Below, in pieces: positions 38,710 through 47,682 of a stretch of DNA of 64,000 nt. The notes below the pieces were generated by a model. The model searched no databases. It had not been told where the DNA came from and was given only the letters and a program-made list of their open reading frames with translations. Every line of letters starts with the position of its first letter. Within the stretch, counting starts at the first letter, position 1. Position numbers and translations under genes: made by a program. This stretch comes from Desertimonas flava (GTDB lineage: Bacteria; Actinomycetota; Acidimicrobiia; Acidimicrobiales; Ilumatobacteraceae). The stretch spans positions 1 to 64,000 of the forward strand of contig NZ_QKYK01000009.1 in assembly GCF_003426815.1 (NCBI RefSeq). The letters are read 5' to 3'.

Positions 38710-40355
38710 CCGCGCTCCTCGACCACCGGGTGCTGCCGTCAGCTGACGCGCCGCCGTCCGGGCCCGCCTACCCGGCGAGGCCCGAGGGCGGCCGCCTCGC
38801 GGCGCGGGCGCGACGCGACCTCCCCACCGTCGCTGTCCTCACCGGCCTGCTCACCGTGTGGGAGGTTGCCGTCCGGATCGTCGATGTTGGCAACGATGCG
38901 CTGCCGGCTCCGACGGCGATCGTCGCCGGACTGTGGCGGGACCGGGAGATCTACCCCCGGGCGATCCGGGCGACGCTGAGCGAGGCCGTCGCCGGTTTCG
39001 CTGTGGCGTCGGTCGCAGCGATGTTCATCGGCGCGACGTGTGTCCTCGTGCCGGCGGCCGAGCGTCTGATCATGCGGGTGTCGCTGGCGATCTTCTGCCT
39101 GCCCCTGATCGCCATCGCCCCGGTCCTCGATCTCGTGCTCTCCGACAACGGCCCGCGGGTCGCGCTCGCCTCCCTCAGCGCGTTCTTCCCGATCGTCATC
39201 GCCACCGTGGCCGGATTGCAGTCGGTTCCCCGTCTCGAGCTGGAACTGATCCACGCCCTCGGCGGTGGTGCCGTCGCCGAGGTTCGCTTCGTCCGGCGGC
39301 GGGCTGCGGCTCGCGGTCTCCTCGCAGGGATGAGGATCGGTGTGACCGCCGCCGTGCTCGGCGCGCTGATCGGCGAGCTCATCGGGGCGGAACGCGGCCT
39401 CGGCGTGTTGATGCTGGTGTCGCAAAAGGGGTTGATGGTCGACCGCACTTGGGGCGTGGCCGTCGTCGCCGCGGCGATCGCCGGGACACTGTATGGCCTG
39501 GTCGCCGCCGTCGAACGGCTCGTCGGGCCGACCTTCCCGAGCGACCGCGCCGGCGCCGGGCGGACCGCTCCACGGTCCCGGCGGCGCCGAGCGCTAGAAG
39601 CGGTGGGAGTCGTCACCGCGTCGTTCGCCGTACTCATCGGCGGATGGTGGCTGTTCGTGCGGGCGCTCGGGGGCAGCCCGATCCTGATCAAGACGCCGGC
39701 GGACGTCGTGCGCAGCGTGACGACCGGTCCCGGGGCGACCATCCGGCGCGAGACGCTGCTCGACGCGACCTGGGTCACCGCGCAGCACGCTCTCGTGGGC
39801 ATGGCCGCCGGCTTGACGATCGCTCTGGCGCTCGCCCTGACCTTCGTCGTGACCCCCGTGGTCCGCCGACCACTGCTGGCCATCGCCGTCGTCTTCCAGA
39901 CCGTCCCGGCCGTGGCGTTCCTGCCGTTGTTCGTGCTGCTGTTCGGCCGCCAGCTCTGGTGCGTCGCCGTGTTCGGCGTGGTGTGCGTCCTGTTCCCGTC
40001 GCTCGTCACCATGCTCGCCGGGCTCGAGAACGTGTCGAAGCCCGCCACCGACCTGATGCACGCGCTCGGGGGCGGGCGGGCGGCGACGATGCGATTCGTG
40101 CGACTCCCCGCCGCACTGCCGTCGCTCTTCGCGGCGACCCGGATTGCCGTCCCCAACGCCGTCACCGGTGCCCTCGTCGCCGAGTGGCTCGCCACCGGCA
40201 CCGGACTCGGGCGCGTGATGACCACCGCCGGGGCCCGCCTCGACTACGACTCGATCTGGGCGGCCGCCGTCGCCGTCACGGCGTTGTCGGCGATCGGCTA
40301 TTCGGCCGTGCACTCGATCGAACGATTGACCCTCACCCGCTTCGCAGGAGGCTGA
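38706..40355 (+). CDS. ABC transporter permease with two fused permease domains
   Basis: The 549-residue membrane protein contains two complete SsuC/ThiX-like permease units in tandem, at about 35-285 and 305-545. Each has five to six predicted membrane helices and its own EAA cytoplasmic loop (LIHALGGGAVAEVRFVRRRA and LMHALGGGRAATMRFVRLPA), the site where the ATPase docks. Most transporters of this class use two identical single-domain subunits; the fusion makes the pore asymmetric. The GTG at 38706 overlaps the binding-protein stop. No ATPase gene is in this operon, so an ATPase from elsewhere must serve it. Confidence 0.9.
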   Translation: MTALLDHRVLPSADAPPSGPAYPARPEGGRLAARARRDLPTVAVLTGLLTVWEVAVRIVDVGNDALPAPTAIVAGLWRDREIYPRAIRATLSEAVAGFAVASVAAMFIGATCVLVPAAERLIMRVSLAIFCLPLIAIAPVLDLVLSDNGPRVALASLSAFFPIVIATVAGLQSVPRLELELIHALGGGAVAEVRFVRRRAAARGLLAGMRIGVTAAVLGALIGELIGAERGLGVLMLVSQKGLMVDRTWGVAVVAAAIAGTLYGLVAAVERLVGPTFPSDRAGAGRTAPRSRRRRALEAVGVVTASFAVLIGGWWLFVRALGGSPILIKTPADVVRSVTTGPGATIRRETLLDATWVTAQHALVGMAAGLTIALALALTFVVTPVVRRPLLAIAVVFQTVPAVAFLPLFVLLFGRQLWCVAVFGVVCVLFPSLVTMLAGLENVSKPATDLMHALGGGRAATMRFVRLPAALPSLFAATRIAVPNAVTGALVAEWLATGTGLGRVMTTAGARLDYDSIWAAAVAVTALSAIGYSAVHSIERLTLTRFAGG

Positions 40356-40359
40356 CCGC

Positions 40360-41292
40360 GTGAACACCATCCCCGTCGTCGATCTCTCCGCTGTCCGCTC
40401 GGGCAACGGCGTGTACGACACCGCCGCTGCGCTCGACAAGGCGCTGCGGACCGTCGGCTTCGTCCAAATCACCGGGCACGGCATCGACCCCGCCGTCTTC
40501 ACCGCCGCGTATGACGCGATGACCGCGCTGATGGGCGAGTCCGACGACGTCCGTGCCGCGCTCCGCGACCCCAGCGGTCACCCGTTCTACGGACTCGTCC
40601 CACGCGAGCTCGACGGCCGGGTCGTCTACCACCAGTTCGAACTCAACGCCCATCCGAGCCCCGATGCTGCCCGTGCCGCGGGCATCCCCGAGGAGTATCT
40701 CTCGCACTTCCGGACCAACCTCTTCCCCGACCATCTCGAGGGCTTCCGGGCGGCGATGCAGGGCTGCTTCGACGCCATGCGCAACTTCGCCCCCCGCCTG
40801 CTCGCCCTCCTGGCCGTCGCCGTCGGCATGCCGCCGACGTTCTTCGAGAAGTACATGGAACGCGAGAGCACGTCGTTCGGCGTGGGCGACTACCCGCACC
40901 GGGAGTGGATCCCCGCCGATACCGAGATCCTCCCATGGCACACCGATCGTGAGACGCTCGTCAACATGCTGCACCAGCGGGGCACCTACGAGGGCCTGGA
41001 GATCCGAACGCTCGCCGGCGATGTGGTCCGGCTGCCGCTCGTCGAGGACGCCCTCGCCGTGAACGTCGGTGATCTGTTCGAGCGGTGGACCGGCGGCCGG
41101 TGGCGAGGCACGCCCCACCACGTGGTCAGCGGCGAGCGGGGCGAGTGGCGTCAGTCCATCGTGACATTCTGTGCCCCCGACGTCACTCGTGTCATCCAGC
41201 CGCTCGATCCGGCCGGCGGACGCATCGATCCGCTCGCCGAGCCGTTCAACGTGTTCGAGCTCGCCCTCGACCTGCCCCGCCCGGTCGCGTGA
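40360..41292 (+). CDS. Isopenicillin-N-synthase-like Fe(II)/2-oxoglutarate oxygenase
   Basis: The 310-residue enzyme has the N-terminal DIOX_N region (IPVVDLS, then VGFVQITGHGID, residues 4-43) and the catalytic jelly roll with WHTD (iron ligands H194 and D196), a distal His in GTPHHVV (253 or 254), and the RQS motif (R264, S266) that binds 2-oxoglutarate. The family includes hydroxylases, desaturases and thymine-7-hydroxylase. The GTG start is four bases after the permease stop, and the stop overlaps the next oxygenase gene as GTGA. The substrate is presumably the imported compound or its first product. Confidence 0.9.
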   Translation: MNTIPVVDLSAVRSGNGVYDTAAALDKALRTVGFVQITGHGIDPAVFTAAYDAMTALMGESDDVRAALRDPSGHPFYGLVPRELDGRVVYHQFELNAHPSPDAARAAGIPEEYLSHFRTNLFPDHLEGFRAAMQGCFDAMRNFAPRLLALLAVAVGMPPTFFEKYMERESTSFGVGDYPHREWIPADTEILPWHTDRETLVNMLHQRGTYEGLEIRTLAGDVVRLPLVEDALAVNVGDLFERWTGGRWRGTPHHVVSGERGEWRQSIVTFCAPDVTRVIQPLDPAGGRIDPLAEPFNVFELALDLPRPVA

Positions 41293-42209
41293 CCTCGGCC
41301 GGCAGCAGGCGGCTGGGGCAACGGTCCGCCCGTCGTGGCGAGACGTTCACGAATGTCCACCGCGGTCTGGAACGGTGCTGGCATCCCGTCGCCCTTTCGG
41401 ACGTGGTGGGGTCCGAACCGGTCGAGGTCGAGCTGCTCGGCCGGCAGTGGCGTATCGCCCGGTCGGCCGCCGGAACCGTCACGGCCGATCCCGAGCCGGC
41501 CGGGCTCCGCGATGAGCTCGGGCTGGTGTGGCTGGCGCCGCAGTCGCCGCCGGAGGCCCTCGATGAACTCGTCGCCTGTCCGTCCTACGTGGACTCGCGG
41601 TTCGCCCGGGTGTGGCTCGAGCCCAGTCGGACGTCGGCCGCGGCGGCCCTGCTCGCCGACAACTTCCTCGACATGGCCCACTTCCCGTTCGTCCACGCCG
41701 GCACGTTCGGCTCGGCCGACGACGTCCTCGTGCCCCGGTACGAGGTCGAGCGACACGGCGTCGAGATCGGGTACTCGTACGTTCACGGCTACCTCAACGA
41801 TGAAGACCCGGGCGTGGCGGCGGGGTTGCGTCCGCGGCGTCAGACGCGCCGCGTGACCGCGCTGTTTCGGCTGCCGTTCCAGATGACGCTGACCCTCGAG
41901 CACATCGAGTCGGGCGGCACGACGGTGATCTTGTTCACCCTGCAACCCGAGTCGGCGACCTCGACCGTGGCCTACACCTGCGTGCTGCGCGACCACATCG
42001 GCGGTGGGCCGGTCGACGTGGCGGCGACGGCGGCGTTCGAGCAGGCCGTCTTGGACGAGGACCTCGCGCTGCAGGCGGACATCGACCTCGACGGCCTGCC
42101 GCTCGACCTGCGCGACGAGGTCCACGTCCGGGCCGACGCCGCCGGAATCGAGCTGCGCCGTTGCCTCGCCTCGCTCGTGGCCCTCACAGCGACGGCCGTG
42201 GTGCCGTGA
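41289..42209 (+). CDS. Rieske-type oxygenase catalytic subunit lacking the [2Fe-2S] ligands
   Basis: The 306-residue protein aligns in outline with vanillate-demethylase-like terminal oxygenases: RCWHPVALSDV near residue 30, VELLGRQWRIAR, then LGLVWLAP, and the mononuclear-iron helix LLADNFLDMAHFPFVH with N125, D128, H131 and H136. The section that should hold the CxH and CxxH cluster ligands, normally about 40 residues between the RIAR and LGLVWLAP strands, is missing; only a short loop connects them. The next gene encodes exactly such a Rieske module, so the two chains probably form one enzyme. The GTG at 41289 overlaps the previous stop. Related enzymes N- or O-demethylate or hydroxylate small molecules. 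Confidence 0.85.
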   Translation: MTSAGSRRLGQRSARRGETFTNVHRGLERCWHPVALSDVVGSEPVEVELLGRQWRIARSAAGTVTADPEPAGLRDELGLVWLAPQSPPEALDELVACPSYVDSRFARVWLEPSRTSAAAALLADNFLDMAHFPFVHAGTFGSADDVLVPRYEVERHGVEIGYSYVHGYLNDEDPGVAAGLRPRRQTRRVTALFRLPFQMTLTLEHIESGGTTVILFTLQPESATSTVAYTCVLRDHIGGGPVDVAATAAFEQAVLDEDLALQADIDLDGLPLDLRDEVHVRADAAGIELRRCLASLVALTATAVVP

Positions 42210-42556
42210 CGAGCGTCGCCGTCACCGGTTGGCGTCGCCTCGGGCCGGCCGGACTCGACCGCTCGCGCCCGCACCGGACGGTGGTGGACGGCGCGGCCTA
42301 CGCGATCGTCCATCTCGACGGCCGGTGGCGGGTGTTCTCCGACGACTGTCCCCACCGCATGGCGCGGCTCAGCACGGGCCGGATCGTCGAGGACCGCTTG
42401 GAGTGCCCCTATCACGGCTGGCGTTTCGACGGATCGGGACGCTGCACATTGGTCCCGTCGCTCGGCCCGAACGTCGCCATCCCGACGAGGGCAGCCACCT
42501 CGCAGGCCGGCGTCGCCGTCGAGCGCGACGGCTCGCTGTGGGCCGAGTTCGGCTGA
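42206..42556 (+). CDS. Rieske [2Fe-2S] ferredoxin, probable partner of the upstream oxygenase
   Basis: The 116-residue protein is a stand-alone Rieske domain with both ligand pairs, C48-x-H50 (DCPHRMARLSTG) and C67-x2-H70 (CPYHGWRFDG), and no membrane anchor. The surrounding pattern is that of the N-terminal domain of Rieske oxygenases rather than of small electron-transfer ferredoxins. The GTG at 42206 overlaps the stop of the cluster-less catalytic chain, which favours one-to-one production and complex formation. It is the last gene of the operon; no reductase is encoded here. Confidence 0.9.
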   Translation: MTSVAVTGWRRLGPAGLDRSRPHRTVVDGAAYAIVHLDGRWRVFSDDCPHRMARLSTGRIVEDRLECPYHGWRFDGSGRCTLVPSLGPNVAIPTRAATSQAGVAVERDGSLWAEFG

Positions 42557-42563
42557 GGCGTCG

Positions 42564-43046
42564 TCAATCGGCCAGCGAGCGCGTTCCGGCCGGCGGACTC
42601 ATCGACCGCTCCAGCCTGGCTGACGAGGCGGCAAGATGGTCGGCCTCGGCCTGGTCGGCGGCCCTGTGGTCGCCGAGCGCCCGGTACGCGTGGCGCAGCA
42701 CGTCGAAGGGCCCATCGTAGAGCGCCGGGGGGTGACGGAACAGTGTGCGGTCCGTCGCGGCCGCGAGGCCGAGGTACTCGCCGTGTACGACGGCCAGGTT
42801 GGCGAACGCGGCGGCGTCGCGGTGGCGGCCGGCGTGGAACGCGGCGTAGCCGGCGTACCAGGCGAGCTCGGCGATCCCAGGGTGCAGCGAGAGTCCGGCG
42901 GCACACCGGTCGATCGCCGTGTCGAAGTCGCCGCTCGCCACCCACAGCTGGGCCTCGCGATGGCCCCCAGAGTGTCGACTCCGCATCGCGGGGGACCGTG
43001 TCACCTCGGAGTGTGCCCCCTCGGAGTGTCCCCGGCGACTCGTCAA
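42564..43046 (-). pseudogene. Remnant of a glycosyltransferase-type TPR C-terminus
   Basis: The frame reads, from about residue 30, REAQLWVASGDFDTAIDRCAAGLSLHPGIAE and so on to DGPFDVLRHAYRALGDHRAADQAE. To me this resembles the C-terminal TPR tail of family-2 glycosyltransferases with attached tetratricopeptide repeats. The catalytic domain is missing: upstream of residue 30 the sequence is a short Ser/His/Arg-rich run derived from repeated GGAGTGT motifs and then the 3' end of lepA. I take it as a truncated gene fragment; a short genuine TPR protein cannot be excluded. The 5' boundary given is only the first in-frame start. Confidence 0.5.
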
Positions 43047-44824
43047 TCGAGCTTCAAGGCGGAGATGAAGACGTCGCCGGGGACCTCCACCCTGCCGATC
43101 GACTTCATCTTCTTCTTGCCTTCCTTCTGCTTCTCGAGCAGCTTGCGCTTACGCGTGATGTCGCCGCCGTAGCACTTGGCGAGGACGTCCTTGCGCTTGG
43201 CCTTCACCGTCTCGCGGGCGATGACCTTGCCGCCGATGGCGGCTTGGATCGGCACGTCGAACATCTGACGCGGGATGAGTTCCTTCAGCTTCTCGGTCAT
43301 CCGCCGCCCGTAGTCGAACGCCTTGTCGCGGTGGACGATGGTGGCGAAGGCGTCGGCCGGGACACCGTTGAGCAGCAGGTCGACCTTCACCAACGACGAC
43401 CGCCGGTAGCCGGCCGACTCGTAGTCGAGGCTGGCGTAGCCCTGGCTCCGGCTCTTCAGCTGGTCGAAGAAGTCGACGACCACCTCGGCGAGCGGCATCT
43501 TGTAGTGCAACTCGACCCGCTCGGGCGACAGGTACTCGATCTTGTCCAGCTCGCCGCGGCGCGCCTGGCACAGCTCCATGAGTGTGCCGGTGTACTCCTT
43601 CGGCGTGATGATCGAGACCTTGAAGTAGGGCTCCTCGACGTAGTCGATGCGCTGGTTCTCGGGCAGCCCCGCCGGGTTGTCGATCTCCTCCACGGTGCCG
43701 TCGGTGCGGTGGACGCGATAGGCCACGCTCGGGGCGGTTGCGATCAGGGCGAGGCCGAACTCCCGCTCGAGCCGTTCCTTGACGATCTCCATGTGAAGGA
43801 GTCCCAGGAACCCGCACCGGAAGCCGAACCCGAGGGCGCCCGACGACTCCGGGGTGTAGGTGATCGAGGCGTCATTGAGCTTGAGCTTCTCGAGTGAGTC
43901 ACGCAGGTCCTCGAAGTCGTCGCCGTCGATGGGGAACAGTCCCGAGAAGACCATCGGCTTGGGATCCTGATAACCGGGCAGGGGCTCGTCACTGCCGCCC
44001 GTGGCGGTGGTGACCGTCTCTCCGGAGCGGGCCTGGGCGACGTCCTTGATGCCGGCGATGAGGTACCCGACCTCACCGGGACCGAGCTCGGCCACCGGCG
44101 TCGGCGCCGGCGACCTGACACCGATCTCGATCGGGTCGTGCAGGGCACCGGCCTGCATGAACCGCAGGCGCTCCTTGCTCCCCATCCGGCCGTTGACGAC
44201 CCGGACGCTGGAGACGACACCACGGTACTGGTCGAACTGGCTGTCGAAGATCAGCGCCTGGAGCGGCGCGTCGGGGTCGCCCCCGGGCGGCGGGATCTTG
44301 GCGGCGATGGTGTCGAGCAGCTCGGGCACGCCCTCGCCCGTCTTCGCCGAGATCCGCACGATCTCTCCGGCCGGGACGCCGAGCACGTTCTCGATCTCGG
44401 CGGCGTAGCGATCGGGATCGGCGGCGGGAAGGTCGATCTTGTTCAGGGCGGCGACGATCTCGAGGTCGTGCTCCATGGCCAGGTAGCAGTTGGCGAGCGT
44501 CTGGGCCTCGATGCCCTGGGCCGCGTCGACCACCAGCACCACGCCCTCGCACGCGGCCAGCGACCGGCTCACCTCGTAGCCGAAGTCGACGTGCCCCGGC
44601 GTGTCGATCAGGTGGAACGTGTGGTCCTTCCAGGTGACCCGGACGTTCTGCGCCTTGATGGTGATGCCCCGCTCGCGCTCGAGGTCCATCGAGTCGAGGT
44701 ACTGCTCACGCATGTCCCGCGCCTGGACGGCCCCGGTGATCTCGAGGATGCGGTCCGACAGCGTCGACTTGCCGTGGTCGATGTGGGCGATGATGGAGAA
44801 GTTGCGGATTCGCGAGCGGTCCAT
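43043..44824 (-). CDS. lepA: Elongation factor 4 (ribosomal back-translocase)
   Basis: LepA is a translational GTPase that acts on stalled ribosomes. The 593-residue protein shows the G1 motif AHIDHGKST (13-21), the switch [24 protein letters not shown] and SAKTGEG, followed by the EF-G-like domains and the LepA-specific C-terminal domain ([19 protein letters not shown] and [11 protein letters not shown]). The ATG at 44824 has GGAGG in front. It diverges from rpsT over 102 bases, a conserved lepA/rpsT neighbourhood. Confidence 0.98.
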   Translation of the reverse strand: MDRSRIRNFSIIAHIDHGKSTLSDRILEITGAVQARDMREQYLDSMDLERERGITIKAQNVRVTWKDHTFHLIDTPGHVDFGYEVSRSLAACEGVVLVVDAAQGIEAQTLANCYLAMEHDLEIVAALNKIDLPAADPDRYAAEIENVLGVPAGEIVRISAKTGEGVPELLDTIAAKIPPPGGDPDAPLQALIFDSQFDQYRGVVSSVRVVNGRMGSKERLRFMQAGALHDPIEIGVRSPAPTPVAELGPGEVGYLIAGIKDVAQARSGETVTTATGGSDEPLPGYQDPKPMVFSGLFPIDGDDFEDLRDSLEKLKLNDASITYTPESSGALGFGFRCGFLGLLHMEIVKERLEREFGLALIATAPSVAYRVHRTDGTVEEIDNPAGLPENQRIDYVEEPYFKVSIITPKEYTGTLMELCQARRGELDKIEYLSPERVELHYKMPLAEVVVDFFDQLKSRSQGYASLDYESAGYRRSSLVKVDLLLNGVPADAFATIVHRDKAFDYGRRMTEKLKELIPRQMFDVPIQAAIGGKVIARETVKAKRKDVLAKCYGGDITRKRKLLEKQKEGKKKMKSIGRVEVPGDVFISALKLD

Positions 44825-44926
44825 GGGAAACCTCCAGGCTAGAGGCCAATGCCCGCGACGTTGGGGTGCGACCACAACCACGGATAGCCTTTCCGGGCCG
44901 TCCGTAGCGATCGACAAGGAACCCAC

Positions 44927-45178
44927 GTGGCCAACATCAAGAGCCAGAAGAAGCGCATTCTCACCAACGCCAAGCGCGCCGAGCGCAACAAGGCCGTCAA
45001 GAGCGAGCTCAAGACGCGCGTGAAGACCGCCCTCGCTTCGGTGGGTACCGAGTCCAACGCCGAGGACGTGCGCCTCGCCGTCAAGCGCCTCGACAAGGCG
45101 GCGGCCAAGGGGATCATCCACCCCAACAAGGCCGCTCGCAGCAAGTCGCGGCTGCTCAAGTCGATCAACGCGGCCTGA
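44927..45178 (+). CDS. rpsT: 30S ribosomal protein S20
   Basis: The 83-residue basic helical protein begins [20 protein letters not shown], the S20 signature that binds 16S rRNA. The GTG start at 44927 follows AAGGA. It diverges from lepA and converges with holA; the gap to holA contains a compact palindrome. Confidence 0.97.
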   Translation: MANIKSQKKRILTNAKRAERNKAVKSELKTRVKTALASVGTESNAEDVRLAVKRLDKAAAKGIIHPNKAARSKSRLLKSINAA

Positions 45179-45184
45179 TCGCCC

Positions 45185-45201
45185 GCGGCCGTTCCGGCCG
45201 C
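45185..45201. terminator. Palindrome between convergent rpsT and holA
   Basis: GCGGCC and GGCCGC pair around a 5-base loop and end exactly at the last base of the holA stop codon region. It is the only structure in the 22-base gap between the two convergent genes. Confidence 0.5.
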
Positions 45202-46163
45202 TAGCGGCGCAGCTTGCTCAACCGGGCAACCAGAACTTCCATCACGAACCGCTCGTCGAGGGCGGTTCGTCCGCGTAGATCGAGATCGGCGTCGGCCAGG
45301 AGGTCGATCGCCCGGTGCACGGCGCCCGATCCGAGCTTGCGGGACAGTTCCATCGCCTTGCGCGCCGGGAATCCCGGCTTGATCCCGAGCGCCGCGGCCG
45401 CCTCGGCCTCGGTGCGGACGTCGAGACCGTCGAGACTCGCCAGCCTGCCGTAGTGGCTCTGCAGGATCGCCATCACCTGCAACGGGTGGCGACCGCCGGC
45501 GTCCATCATGCGCCCGAGCAGTTCGAGGGCCGTGGACGTACGACCGGCGTCGATGGCGTCGGTGAGGTCCCACGGCGGCACCCCGCCGGCGTCGCCGAGA
45601 AACGGCTCGACGTCGTCGGGACCGAGGGGACGGGCGTCGCCGTACGTCGACACGAGCGTGCGCAGGATGCCGTCGAGACCGCTGACGTTCTCGCCGAGAT
45701 GGGTGGTGAGCCGGTCGATGGCGGGGTTGGTGAGCCGCAGTCCGATCGCCGACGCCTCGGCGGCCACCCACGCCTGCCGGTCGCGGGCCCGGTTGGGCGG
45801 CGTGGTGGTCGTGACCGGCACGCCGGCCTTGCTGAGCGCGTCGTTGAGCGCCTTCGCCCGCCGGGCGCTCCCCCACTCGATGACCAGCGCCGTCGAGTCG
45901 AGCGGGTCCTCCAGGTACCCGATCAGTGACGCCAACTCGTCGGTGTTGAAGCGTCCCACGCCGCGGGCGACGACGACGCGGGACTCGGTGAGGAACGGTG
46001 GGGTCTGGGCGGCGTCGACCACGGCCCCGAGGGCGTAGTCGTCGCCCTCGAACTCGTCGACCATCAGCGTGCGGTCGCCGTCGCCGACCAACGTGTGGAC
46101 CAGCGACGAGACGGCGGATCGCAGGATCGGCTCGTCGTCGCCGACCAGGAAGTGGATCGTCAC
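45201..46163 (-). CDS. holA: DNA polymerase III subunit delta
   Basis: The 320-residue protein ([20 protein letters not shown] at the start) has the HolA layout: a degenerate AAA+ domain (1-190) that opens the sliding clamp, and the C-terminal helical collar (about 205-320, with [19 protein letters not shown]). It forms the clamp loader with tau/gamma and delta-prime. GTG at 46163 is the only plausible start. It follows comEC by 24 bases on the same strand, a conserved actinobacterial order. Confidence 0.93.
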   Translation of the reverse strand: MTIHFLVGDDEPILRSAVSSLVHTLVGDGDRTLMVDEFEGDDYALGAVVDAAQTPPFLTESRVVVARGVGRFNTDELASLIGYLEDPLDSTALVIEWGSARRAKALNDALSKAGVPVTTTTPPNRARDRQAWVAAEASAIGLRLTNPAIDRLTTHLGENVSGLDGILRTLVSTYGDARPLGPDDVEPFLGDAGGVPPWDLTDAIDAGRTSTALELLGRMMDAGGRHPLQVMAILQSHYGRLASLDGLDVRTEAEAAAALGIKPGFPARKAMELSRKLGSGAVHRAIDLLADADLDLRGRTALDERFVMEVLVARLSKLRR

Positions 46164-46187
46164 GTGCGCACCCGACTCATGGTGGCG

Positions 46188-47651
46188 TCATTGTGACAGA
46201 GGGTCGTCACGTTCCCTCCCCGCGCCCGGGCGTTCCGCCGTGCGCCGCGTGCACCGTGCGACGACGCCGACGACGAGGATCCACCCGGCGGCGTTGAGGG
46301 TGGGCGGCGGGTCCAGCCGCGCCGCCACCCGGGCCACGCCGTCGACCCAGCGGACGCCGAGGTCGACAGGAATCATCAACGCGGGGGCCGTGAGGCCGGC
46401 CGCGCCGGCGAGCAGCGAGGCCGGCAGCCCGTAGAGCATCACGGCGCCGGCCACGGGGACGGCAGCGAGGTTGGCGACGGTGCCCACCGCCGACAGGCGG
46501 CCGAAGACGAGCAGGCTCGGCACGGCCACGCCGATCTGGGCGCCGAGGGTGACACCGAGCGGTAGGGCGAGACGGCCGAGCGGCTTCAGCACCCGCACGA
46601 GGGTCGGCGCCAGCATCGTGACCCCCGCGGTGGCACCGACCGACAGCCAGAAGCCGATCGAGCGAACGAGCAAGGGGTCGACGAGCAGGAGCCCGATGAC
46701 CGAGATCGCCAGCAGGCGTGGCGGCTCCCGTTCCCGCCCCGTGGCGAAGGCGACGGCGCCGACGCCGGCCATCGTGCCGGCCCGCAGGATGGACGGCTCG
46801 GCCCGCGTCAGCACGACGAACCAGCCGATGAGCGCGACGGTCGCGAACAGGCGCGGCCCCGGCCGCAGCCGCCGCAGCAACGGCCCGGCGGCCGCGACGA
46901 CAAAAGCCACGTTCTGGCCGGATACGGCCGTGAGGTGCGACAGTCCGCTCACGCGGAATCGCTCGACCATGTCGGGCGGCTGGTCACGGTCGTCGCCGAT
47001 GATGAGGCCGCGGGCGAGCGCCGCCCGGGGAGCCGGCAGCACCCCGGTGCCGTCGGCGACGAGTCGGCGTACGCGGTTGGCGGCCACGGCCAGCGGTCGC
47101 CCGGGCACGCGGTCGCCGTAGTACTCCCGATCGAACCCGCCGACGACGTGCTGCCAGGCCACGCGCCCCGCCCGGTCCCCGTCGAGCGGCACCCGCTCAC
47201 CCACCGCCCACACGACATCGCCCTGGTTCCACTCGCCGACCCGCAGCCGCGCCGCCCGACCCCGCTCCCATGCTTCGAACCGCTCGCCCTCGATCTGCAG
47301 AACGACGCGTGTGGCCCCGTGGGCCGGGGCCGGGTCGAGTGCGACGGTCGCCCAGCCGGCGAACGGCCCGAGGCGATCGGGCTGCAACCCGGCATCCTCC
47401 CGATCGGCCCGGACCACACCGACGGCGCAACACGTCACGAGCACCACCGCGAAGGCGGCCCGCCGCACGCCGGCGACGGCGACCCCCACGGCGACGAACA
47501 GCTCCGGACCGGCTCCACGCCACACGGCGATCGACACCACCACCGCGGCGACGATCGCGACGGCCGGTTCACCGGGGGCGAGGAAACGTCGCCGGGCTCC
47601 GCCCCCGCGACGGCCGGTCAACCTAGACTCTCCCGACGTGCTCGTAGCCAC
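46188..47651 (-). CDS. comEC: ComEC/Rec2-family competence membrane protein
   Basis: ComEC forms the inner-membrane channel for single-stranded DNA uptake in transformable bacteria. The 487-residue protein has N-terminal membrane helices, a soluble OB-like loop (about 120-215, QIEGERFEAWERGRAARLRV), and the competence domain with the SHLTAVSGQNVAFVV motif followed by about eight more helices. The C-terminal metallo-beta-lactamase-like domain present in longer homologues is absent, as in many actinobacterial forms. GTG 47651 was chosen because an ATG at 47684 would overlap the divergent gene. holA follows. Confidence 0.87.
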   Translation of the reverse strand: MATSTSGESRLTGRRGGGARRRFLAPGEPAVAIVAAVVVSIAVWRGAGPELFVAVGVAVAGVRRAAFAVVLVTCCAVGVVRADREDAGLQPDRLGPFAGWATVALDPAPAHGATRVVLQIEGERFEAWERGRAARLRVGEWNQGDVVWAVGERVPLDGDRAGRVAWQHVVGGFDREYYGDRVPGRPLAVAANRVRRLVADGTGVLPAPRAALARGLIIGDDRDQPPDMVERFRVSGLSHLTAVSGQNVAFVVAAAGPLLRRLRPGPRLFATVALIGWFVVLTRAEPSILRAGTMAGVGAVAFATGREREPPRLLAISVIGLLLVDPLLVRSIGFWLSVGATAGVTMLAPTLVRVLKPLGRLALPLGVTLGAQIGVAVPSLLVFGRLSAVGTVANLAAVPVAGAVMLYGLPASLLAGAAGLTAPALMIPVDLGVRWVDGVARVAARLDPPPTLNAAGWILVVGVVARCTRRTAERPGAGRERDDPLSQ

Positions 47652-47682
47652 ACCCCCTGCGGCTCCCGACACAGGTTCACCC

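Noticed and set aside
43561-43575. A further GCCTGGCAC occurrence as a third palindromic element
   Set aside because: It lies within conserved lepA coding sequence and the flanks are not complementary.
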